Shown here: in pieces, positions 55,592 to 64,000 of the stretch
Numbering within the stretch: position 1 is the stretch's first letter
Layout: the number at the start of each line of letters is the position of its first letter
Origin: Chlamydomonas sphaeroides
Taxonomy: Eukaryota; Chlorophyta; Chlorophyceae; Chlamydomonadales; Chlamydomonadaceae
Assembly: GCA_001662425.1 (NCBI GenBank)
Contig: BDDC01000230.1
Location: 1-64,000 of the forward strand
Length of the DNA stretch: 64,000 nucleotides
Direction: 5' to 3'
The notes under the pieces: generated by a model
Seen by the model: the letters and a program-made list of their open reading frames with translations, nothing else
Databases searched by the model: none
Told to the model about the DNA's origin: nothing
Made by a program: the position numbers and the translations under genes

Positions 55592-57275
55592 TTCACAGCG
55601 GGGTTCGGGTCTTTCTTCGAGTATTGACCAACACAAGTGCGCGAGGAATGCGGCCAACGTCGCGGCTCTTTAATAACGCAGTGTACAGTATGTAAAGTTG
55701 TCTACGGTTCTGACAACTTCTAACAATATAACAGTGATTCGAAGGTCTTATGGGCAGCCTGTTAGTTGACCCTGTCGGATCGCGTACGATCAACGCAAAC
55801 ACTTGGTAGGTACCCAGGCGCCCAGTGCCAGATGATCCATATCCCACAATCAGTTCTTTCATCAGGGTGGCCCTCGCAATGCGGCAACGTCAGCAACGGC
55901 AGGTTTGGACTGCTCAAGTGTGGGCCATTTTTGGTGCACTCAAAACCACTGCGAAACAAAGAGCCTGACGTACAGAAGCGCGAATTGTATCCTAGTAAGT
56001 GCCTTGCGGAAAGGAAGAAGTGCGGACAGACGTGGCGCATCGCGCATGCATACCGTTACTCGCTCCGTTATCCGGAATTTTGGTATCTTCTAAACTGAGA
56101 CAGGAGGTGCTGATACTGGGTGATGGGTCGCAGCTGAAGGGATGGGGAGCTTGGCGGGCGCCTGACGTGCCAGTCGCCTCGGGCGGAAACAGGGGCGCAC
56201 TAGGCCGCAAAGAACTTCGGCGCGCTGCCACGCGCTCTTGACACGCAACCTAGTTTGCCCCTTCTTTCTCTTGCGGCACGGGCCAGGAGTGGATTAGCGG
56301 TATTAAGGGCGGATAGGGATCGGGGAGCGGTGGAGTGGACCTGACGCTTGATTGGACTGAAATTGCCCGCTTGGCGCGTTCGGTGCGCCACCCCGGCGGA
56401 TGAGGATTGTAGATGCGCGAGAAAGGCAGTGACCAGCGGATTGGATGGATTGACCCCCCTTGCAAGACGAGCCCTAGTCAGGAGAGGAGAACCCGGACAT
56501 CAATTGCGTCCTCACGCTACGTCGCCATCTAAGCATATGTCAGCTTGGGCGTACCAACCAACCAACCCACCACCAACCATCCATGCTGGTAGCCCCCGGC
56601 GCGGCACCACCGTCTGTGGCTGTCACAGCGTACCGTGGTGGCGGGCCCCAAGGCTCCCAGCATCCGGCGGTTACACCTTGCCCGTGATGCGAGGGCGCTG
56701 CTTGCCAGTACCCCATTGCGCCGCACCTAGAGCGACACCACGCAGCAACCTTCCGCACTTGCCGACCAGGACCGCCACCGTGCCGGCTGGCACCACGCTG
56801 CAACTGAGAATGCCCGGCCCCTCCCCGGCCGCCTGCCGCTACCCGCACACAGGGTCACCTGTCACTCGCGCCGCGCACCGCGCGCCGCATGCGCCCGGGC
56901 GTCTCCCGCCCCTCCCGTCCGCAACCGCGAGCGCGGAGGCATACCTTCCCGTCACTCTAGCGCACCATGGTTCCACACATGCGTCCGCGCGGTCCCGCCG
57001 CAGCTGCGATGTGCGACCCGCGCGTGCAAATGCCTGCGCCGTCGCCCCGCTGGCCGGCCACTGGGAGCTACAGCGATGCCCCCGCAGTCCTGCCGTACCG
57101 GTGCACTACTTGCCTTATGAACATGGGCGCGCTCGTCGGCACTCTACCAACCAGCTGCGCCGCGCGATGCGCCGCCATCCTGTGCCGCACCTCAATGGCA
57201 CCGCCTCCGTCGCGAGCTGCTCCCAGCCCGCCACCGCAACCCGCCGGCCGACCCCTACTGTAGACCTTTACCCAG
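55592..57275. other. Intergenic region between two minus-strand genes
   Basis: The right part must hold the RGP1 3' UTR and the left part the promoter of the Cys-rich surface gene. The 55660-56110 stretch is markedly AT-richer than the rest of the window. The open frame at 56348-57508 (+) runs through Pro/Arg/Ala-rich sequence and overlaps the RGP1 coding end antisense, so it is not called. Confidence 0.55.
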
Positions 57276-60200
57276 CTACCGCGGCACCGCCACGGGCGGC
57301 CGCACCATCAGCGGCAGGCACCACACCAGCTGCTCAAAGCTGGGCTTCGGCGAGCGCCCGCGCGCGTCGCCGCCCGCGCCGCGGCCTGGACCCGGCCCCG
57401 CGAGCCCCAGGCGCGGGCCCACGGTCAGCTCGAAGCGCAGCACCCAGCGCAGGCCCACCAGCGGCGTGCGGAAGGACGGCGTGGCGGAGGCGGGCAGCGA
57501 CAGCGTGAAGGACGCCAGCGCCATGTCGGCCGTCAGCTGCTGCCACTCCGAGTGCAGCCGCCGGATGACGGTGGGCGCACCGCCGCCGCCGGCCTTGGCC
57601 TGCACGCAAGGGGTGGCCCGGCGGGTGCAGGTGTTGGGCGTCTTTGTGACCCGCTCCGCCATAGCGTGTGCTCGACATGCAGCCCCGAAGCCGGCCCGGC
57701 ATGCGGTCCATCCCCGTGGGCCGCCCGCCTGTGACTTCCACACTGGCCTCTGTGCGCCTCCCATGCCCATGTGCCACGTACCGTGTCGCCCCGCTGCTGC
57801 ACCCTTGCCCTCCACCCGCGCCCCCGTGCGCCCCCCTCCTGCCCCGGTGCGCCTCACCGTGTCGCCCCGCTGCCGCGCCTCGGGCGCCACCACCTCCTCG
57901 CTCTCCAGCAGCACGATGACCTCGTGGCAGCACAGCAGCGGGCCGGGCCGGGCGCCGGCACCAGGCACCGCCCCAGCCGCGGCCGCGGCGCTCGCCAGCA
58001 GGGGCGGCCGGAAGTCCAGCAGCCCTCCGAAAGTGGCCCCCGGCTGCAGGGGCACCTCCAGGGGGGCCTGGGGGCACGACAGGGGGAGGGCGAGAAGGGG
58101 CCATAGGTCGAATCAGGTAGCGGCGAGGTGGCGGAGCAGTGAAGCCAGTGAAGCCAACGGCGGCAAGGATCGGCGACAGCGGCCGCGTTGACACCACCTC
58201 AACTGACCCGGAGAACGGTGCACCCAGCTCCGCTGCCGCGCCCATCGCGCTCGGCTGCCTGCGCGGCCGAGCCGTCGCTGCCGCACCGCTGCTACCGTGG
58301 CCACGGCCGACGCGCCATGCGCGTCCGTCTCCCCTCACGCCCCTGCGGCCCCGCCACCGGGCCGGTCCCACCCAACGCCAGCCGCACCTGCAGCAGCAGC
58401 CTCAGCAGCGGCTGGTCGCCCACGTTGAGCGCGTACACCTTGCCGAACTGGCCCCCGCGCCGCCCCGGCCCCGGCTGACGGCCGTAGGGCCCCACGCCGC
58501 CGGCCGTGCCCGACGACAGCTGCCGCTGCACGCCCCCGCCGCCATCGCTGCGGGCCGGTCCCGGCCCCGGGCTCTGGAGCGGCCCCGGCCCCTCGCCGGC
58601 GCCGCCCTCGGGCACCTGGCCAGGGCCGGGGCCGGGCGATTCAACGTCCGAGTCGTCGGTGTCTGGCAGCAGCGCGGCGGGCCGGTGCCGGTGCGTCGCA
58701 GAGGGTGGCAAGAAGGGCCGGTTGACGCCGAAGGGGATGACGCCGCGGCCGGGGCCGGCGCCGGCGGGCGGCGGGCCGCCGCCGCTGCCGTAGCTGGCGG
58801 CCGAGCCCTGCACGCCGGCCCCCGGCGTGCCGCCGCCAGCGTCGGCGCCGCGGCCGGGCTCGGAGGGGCGGACCTCCTGCCACCGGATCCTGCGGCCGGC
58901 CAGGCGAGGGCGGGGTTGGGCAGGTGGCAAGCACGGCTCGTAAGAAGTGCCGGGTCTCACTGCAGGCACTCCTCGCACGGTGTGTCGCATGCAGTCCAGC
59001 CTCGCAGCCCCACCTGCAGTTGTGGCTGCCGAGGCCGTAGTCCAACAGGGGCACCTCGCCGCCCCCGCCCTCCTCGTGGCCGGGCGCCGAGCCGCCGCCG
59101 CCGCCGCCTGCCCCGCCCCCGCCGGCGGGCCCGGCCCCCATGGAGTGGCCGCCCGGCGCAGAGCCACCCGAGGGCGACGGCAGCGGCGCGTGCCCCGCCC
59201 CCGCCGTGGACGCCAGGGGCGAGGGCGGCACGGCACCGCCCGCGCTGCCTAGCCGGGCGTAGCCGCCATGCCCGCTGGTGATGCTGTTGGAGGGCGTGAG
59301 GCTGCGGGGCTGCTGCTGGGGTCCATGCCCGTCCAAGGAGGCGCTGCGGGCGTCGGGGTTCGTGGGGCCGCCCGAGGGGTGCTGCGCGCCCGTGCCCGGC
59401 CCCGGGCTGGGGTTGGGGTTGGGCCACACGCTGAGCGAGGTCGAGGCGGTGGTTTCGTACATGACCGCCTCCGTGTCGCCTGGGGCGGGGTGGGGTCGAG
59501 TACGCAGGCAGGCCCGTCGAGGGAACGGGTGTGGCACGGGGGGGGCCAGGGCGACGCCGTGGCAGCCCGTCGCCGCAGCGTGCGGCCTTTAGGGCCTGTC
59601 CCACTGTGCTCTGCCATTTCAGACCTCCGCCCCGACCCTCACGGCGGCGCACCTCGGTGCACCTCATACTGCGCCCGAACCTGCAGCAGGTGGCCGACGG
59701 AAGGGAGGCCTACTGTTGGACCTGTTTCCATAAAAACCCATGCATGGCCCATCCCATTGATTGGCGCGATTTTGCAATGCGGTCCTACGAAACCACCGCC
59801 AGCCCCACGTCGGCCGGACCTGCAGCAGGTACAGGAAGCGCACCGCGCTGCCCCGGAACGAGGGGGGCAGCGGGGAGGGCAGCCGAAACCTGCGGCGCGA
59901 GGCGGGTACGGGCCATGTGAGGGCGAGGGAGCCAGCAGGAGGATGCGGGTGTGCCGGCGACAGGGCATCATGGGGCAGGCGCGCGGGTGGCCATTATGGA
60001 GGCACAGGCCGAGGGCAGCGGGAGGCCGTGTCGGTGGTGCCACCGCACCTGAGCTGGTAATGCAGCACCGCATGTGGTGCAAGCACCTGGTCGCTTATGA
60101 GCACGGCCGGCTCGGTGCTGAAGATGCTGCGGACGCGTTTCTGGGTAGGAGGGGAAGGGGGGCAAAGGCAGGCACGGGGCAGAGGGCGTTGCACGGGCGG

Positions 60201-60664
60201 GTCGCAGGGGGACCTGCCTATGCGCCTGCCCGCACCACCATCCCCCGGCCCGCCCCACAACAGCCTGCGCTTGGCGGTAGCGATGAGGTCCTGGCGGGAC
60301 TGGTTGCCCCAGACGTGACGCCACAGCCCCCTAGAAGCCACTGCCCGTGCGCGCACCCGCGAGTCTGCCAGCTCCACGGGCGCCTCTGGCCGGTGCAACC
60401 GCTGGATGAAGCTTGGGTCGGTCCGCTCAGTACCGCAAGCCTGAAAGCTAAGCTCCTTAACATGAATGACCTGAGAAGCTTGCGGGCTAGCGCTCGCGTT
60501 GGCGTCGGCATCGGTGGAGATCTGCGCGAGCGCTGCAGGTCAAGCGCTGCTCGCAGGGCTATGAAAATGTGATGACCTGGAGCTCGCACCTGAACTGACA
60601 CCTGCACAACCTCTCCTGGTAGGAAGTAATTTTTGCTCAGCGTCAAGTTGACCTGGAGCGCCAT
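57276..60664 (-). CDS. RGP1: RGP1 homologue, subunit of the RIC1-RGP1 Rab6/Ypt6 exchange factor
   Basis: Nine exons on the minus strand (60664-60590, 60521-60357, 60140-60049, 59889-59820, 59680-59653, 59479-59014, 58889-58388, 58067-57858, 57599-57276) give 643 residues in consistent phase. RGP1 with RIC1 activates Rab6/Ypt6 for retrograde traffic at the Golgi. Family features: start MALQVNLTLSKNYFLPGEVV, then ACGTERTDPSFI, SIFSTEPAVLISDQVL, the hallmark LPSPLPPSFRGSAVRFLYLL, GATFGGLLDFRPP, and C-terminal WQQLTADMALASFTLSLPA with LVGLRWVLRFELTVG. Exons 6 and 7 add about 320 residues of Gly/Pro/Ser-rich sequence between the first strands and the second half, which animal and plant RGP1 lack or have shorter. 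Exon 5 is a 28-base microexon. Confidence 0.87.
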
Positions 60665-60987
60665 CTTCTACTGAAGCAGATTACGCAGCTAGGAAAGGTG
60701 ACGTGCTACATTTTGTGCTGAAGACAGCGGGCAAACATTTGCTTGCTTCAGCGTTTGCCACCGGCGTTCGAGTTGTATTGTGGTACTCCAGGGCCGTGTT
60801 ACCAGTCGGCGATTGGTGGAGAGGCCAAGGCTTGAGGAACGCACTGCAATTGACACGAACCCTGGTTGTCAACGCGTGCTCAATCTGCGCACCCCCCAGA
60901 CATCCATAGCACCTGCCCGCTGCCTATTGGGCGCACTTCTGGCGTACATACCTGCTGCAAGCGCATATTAACAGCACTGGACCGATT

Positions 60988-62659
60988 ATGGCACCGACAG
61001 ACAATAGGCCGGTTTTGGTAACCCAAGGTCGCTGGTCTCGCGGATGCCCCCCAGGTCGCTGGTCTCGCGGATGCCAGGGCGCAGCGTTTCGCATCGGCAG
61101 GACCCGTAATCCCCGCCTCGATGCCCGCACTGGCAATGCGACGACGCTGGCAGGCGCGACGTGCCCCGAGCACGAGCAGCAGAAATGCCTGACCTACGAC
61201 CCCGCCGCCGACGCGCTCGTCGCCGCCACTCCCCGAGCGTTGTACCGCGTGTGCCCCGGCGGCGGCCAGGCTGCCGGCACCGCGTTCCTACAGCTGCTCA
61301 CCGGATGCCAGGAGGTGACGAATCTGCTTGCCGCAGTTGCCGGGCCCAACGGCGTGACCCATTTTGACCACATCATGGCTGTCCTGGCGGCAGCCGGCGT
61401 TGACGTGAGGTTGGCTGACGCTGGCCGCGACGACCTGGTCGACGACGTACATGAGGGCCACCTGCGCTGCATGGACGCGAACGGCACCGTGCGCTGCACG
61501 GTGCTGGAGGGTCTAGATGTGGTGTCCGACCTGACCGTCGAGCCCGGCGGCGAGCAGGTGGTCGGCGCTGTCCTAGGCAACCAGCTCGCCAGGGGAGAGC
61601 TCTCCCCTCGTCCCCTGCAGCTCACCGTTATCAGTGGCCCGCCCGCTACCCTTGGCGCGCCCCAGCCCGGCGACACAGAAGTCCCATCCAATATTTCTTT
61701 GGCATCAAAGCCTCCGCCTGAAAGCCCTGGGCAGCCGCTGCCTTGAACCGGAGCCCGCTAACCAGGGCTAGCCAGCTCCCTCGCGCGCCCGAGCAAGCTG
61801 CTCGCCCTGCCGGCCGAGGACCCGGCGGTGCCTGGCATCAGCGCAGGCAGCAGGGACTGCGCAAGCCCGACCGTGACGATCCGTGCGTATCCGTGTGGGC
61901 AATGACGCTAGCCAGCGGGCGTTTAAGCTGCACCGCTCACTGCTGGCGGCCCACTCCGAGGAAGGGGGGCCCGTCATCTCTTTGCATTCACGGTTGCCTC
62001 GGCCCGCTCGGGGCGAAGGGACCAAGGGTCGCGTCCCAGACGAGTTCCGGCATGTAAAGTGCAGGTTGAGAGGGCAGTGGGCGCCTACGCAAGCAACGCC
62101 TTGAAAGAAGTAGCCCAATGGGTAGGGGCGGCCGGCAGGCCTGAATGAAGGACTGATGATGGGTATGCCCCTTTTCCCATTCGGGATGGGGGCACCGTGT
62201 CGAACGCTGTTCGCGGCGCCATAAAGGGCCGCTTTTGCGGACAGCGGCACCGCTGAGGCCGCCCTGCCGGATGCCTCCCCCGCGGCCTTTGCGAGGCTGA
62301 TCCACTGTATGTACCGGAGGGACGGCACCTCAGCGGCCGGCGCGCTGCACCGAGTTCCGGCGGCGCTGCTGCGGCCCGTGGTGGCGCTGGCAGCGCAGCT
62401 GCTGCTGTCGCTGTCGCTGACCGACCCGCTGCAGGAGCGGCTGCTGGCGGCCGTGACGCCCGCTAGCGTGGTGTCGGACCTGGCTTTGGGGGAGTCGTGC
62501 GCGCTAGGGGCGCTGCTGCTGGGCCTAAAGGAGCGCTTCGTGGCGTGCTGCAAGCAGGTGGACAGAAGGCATGGAGCGCGGCTGAGGAGCTTGCAGGGGG
62601 CTCGCGGCCTCGCGCCCGAGCTGGCGGCGGAGCTGATCCGTGCGCTGGCAGACGAGTGA
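60988..62659 (+). pseudogene. Decayed NHL-BTB paralogue
   Basis: An open frame at 60988-61746 resembles the later half of the NHL propeller of the gene at 63246 (CLTYDPAADALVAATPRALY against CLTYDASIDALIAATDAALW; HLRCMDANG against YLRCVDGAG). It lacks the first propeller part. BTB sequence follows: TVTIR, then after a shift of frame VGNDASQRAFKLHRSLLAAH, then about 250 bases of unrelated sequence with stops, then FADSGTAEAALPDASPAAF and an open frame to 62659 like the BTB end and BACK part. The frame change coincides with a short GCGTATCCGT insertion that looks like a copy of the preceding GATCCGT. No intron explains these breaks. A functional gene with unusual splicing is less likely. Confidence 0.6.
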
Positions 62660-63245
62660 GCAGGGTGTGTCACGACATACTGCGTGCACGAGCCAGCCAG
62701 CCAGCCCATATGCTTACGAGATGGAGAATGGTGATCCGTTTGCGCTGTAAGCAGCTGTCCGGTCTCCTGGCACTCCTGGGCTGCTCTGGCATATATGGGG
62801 GCAGGGGAGCCCTGTATGGGGGATCGCCGTGGTGTTGGTGTCCCCTGGCAACGCTGTGGTACCACGTGCTTACTATGCGAACTGGTGAGCACACAGAACG
62901 GCAAGACGGATTATGAAGGGTCCACCGGCTGGTAACCACTGGGGCACCGGCACCGCACTTTCGCTTTCTTGGTGCTGCGTTCCCGTCGTGCACAAGGATG
63001 TCATATCATTGCATATGAGCAATGTTCACTACGGTTGCCTTGCGTTTGCTGCGAGAGCATCGGGGCGCCTGTCGGCCTGTGCGCATGCCCACACATCAAC
63101 CGCGCGCCCAACACGCTCCGCAATCACAATTCAGTGTCACATTGAACACAATGTTACGGAAGTTAAGTTTAAAATCCCAACATTAACGCTGACAGCTCTC
63201 GCTGCAGGACCCAAACACACAGATAACTTCTGTATCGTTTAGTTA
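62660..63245. other. Gap between the two NHL-BTB loci
   Basis: No exon is recognised. The right part (63130-63245) is AT-richer and is the likely promoter/5' UTR of the downstream gene. Confidence 0.55.
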
Positions 63246-64000
63246 ATGGTTTACAGCGTCCGCACGCGCGAGGTGGACGACGAGCCACAGGGCATCGTCG
63301 TTCGGCGCGATCCCGGCGCGCGCGCGCAGACGCTAATCTTCTTGGGGAATGATAGCGAATGTGGCATACAGCCGCTCGCGGCCGACATGAGCACTGTAGA
63401 TGAGCCGCTGGTGTTCAGCGGCGTGGAGCTTGTTGCGACCGCGCAAAGCCCCGCTTACGAGCCTCTCACGAGGGCTGTTTATTTCAGACAGTTGGACGCA
63501 GTGGGGAGGCTTGACAGCAAAGGTTCCATCACCATCGTGGCTGGGGACGAGTGTGACGACGGTTTTTTTGACGGAACCGGCGGGGATGCGCGCTTCTATG
63601 ACATATGCTCGCTCGCCGCAGACGGCAAAGGCCACCTGTTTGTCGCGGACAGGGGGCGCATCCGGCGGGTCGACGTGCGCACCCGCAAGGTGACGACGCC
63701 GGCGGTTGCCGAATGCCCTCGCAACACCTACTGGCGATGCCTGACGTATGACGCCTCAATCGACGCGCTCATCGCCGCCACGGACGCAGCGCTGTGGCGC
63801 ATACGCTTTGGTGCCAGCGGCGGCGACGGCGGCGGCAGTGCGTACGCGCAGCTGCTTGCCGGCAGCTTGAACACAGTCGACCTGCTTGACGGCACCGGCT
63901 TGGCCGCCCGATTCAAGGCCATCAACTCCATCGTGGCGACCGCCGGCGGCGAGGTGTGGGTGACCGATGCCGGCTATCTGCGCTGCGTGGACGGAGCCGG
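63246..64000 (+). CDS. NHL-repeat protein, N-terminal part (NHL-BTB family), cut by window end
   Basis: A single open exon starts at ATG 63246 and is still open at the last base (251 codons). NHL-like repeats: ITIVAGDECDDGFFDGTGGD with ARFYDICS, HLFVADRGRIRRVDV, RCLTYDASIDALIAATDAAL, AQLLAGSLNTVDLLDGTG with LAARFKAINSIV, and GGEVWVTDAGYLRCV. It matches the order of motifs in the gene at 8485-11423 (VVLIAGD, GFNDGAGRTARFHDPS, RLYLADNDRIRAV), so a BTB domain is expected to the right of the window. The corresponding region of the first gene is split by introns at two places, here it is not. Confidence 0.8.
   Translation, partial: MVYSVRTREVDDEPQGIVVRRDPGARAQTLIFLGNDSECGIQPLAADMSTVDEPLVFSGVELVATAQSPAYEPLTRAVYFRQLDAVGRLDSKGSITIVAGDECDDGFFDGTGGDARFYDICSLAADGKGHLFVADRGRIRRVDVRTRKVTTPAVAECPRNTYWRCLTYDASIDALIAATDAALWRIRFGASGGDGGGSAYAQLLAGSLNTVDLLDGTGLAARFKAINSIVATAGGEVWVTDAGYLRCVDGA

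Noticed and set aside
56348..57508. A 386-codon plus-strand frame
   Set aside because: It ends inside antisense RGP1 coding sequence, is Pro/Arg/Ala-rich and lacks any motif.
61768..62904. A 378-codon open frame on the minus strand
   Set aside because: It is antisense to the BTB and BACK-like remnant on the plus strand, which has recognisable family sequence. The minus-strand translation has none.

Overview
The window looks like nuclear DNA of a green alga of the Chlamydomonas/Volvox group (Chlamydomonadales). It is very GC-rich. Genes on both strands are cut into many short exons by introns with strong gtgag/gtgcg donors and gcag acceptors. Proteins carry Ala, Gly and Gln runs, and several gene families are typical of that group (NHL-BTB proteins, secreted Cys-rich CAP/PAN-like proteins, a phylloquinone MenA, a plastid DUF3110 protein). 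Nothing bacterial such as operons or Shine-Dalgarno sites is seen. Exon models were assembled by hand from splice sites and reading phase. In every model reported as a gene the phases of consecutive exons agree.

Layout. 1-5236 (+): C-terminal part of a RecQ4/BLM-type helicase (RQC winged helix, HRDC, Gln/Gly-rich tail); its 5' part lies left of the window. 5531-7650 (+): MenA, the plastid prenyl/phytyl transferase of phylloquinone synthesis. 8485-11423 (+): NHL-repeat plus BTB protein. 14181-22006 (+): Raf/TKL-like protein kinase with a very large insert in the activation segment and a CaaX-like end. 27171-28374 (-): plastid-type DUF3110 protein, 5' end unresolved. 29495-32722 (+): YqeG/PGPP1-type HAD phosphatase with a plastid transit peptide. 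33444-35939 (-): secreted Cys-rich protein. 41375-49136 (+): 19-exon secreted mosaic protein (CAP, three Cys modules, PAN-like module, beta-trefoil-like end). 52327-55591 (-): Cys-rich protein with a GPI-type C-terminus. 57276-60664 (-): RGP1, the partner of RIC1 in the Rab6 exchange factor. 60988-62659 (+): decayed NHL-BTB paralogue. 63246-64000 (+): start of another NHL-BTB paralogue that runs off the right edge.

How the genes relate. Three loci (33-55 kb) encode secreted or surface Cys-rich proteins and may serve the extracellular matrix or cell surface. The three NHL-BTB loci are one family, two of them tandem. The other genes are unrelated housekeeping functions: DNA repair, phylloquinone, phosphatidylglycerol and Golgi trafficking. 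The long intergenic stretches (11.4-14.2, 22.0-27.2, 35.9-41.4 and 49.1-52.3 kb) hold dispersed repeats, microsatellites and long but uninformative open frames, as expected by chance at this GC content.
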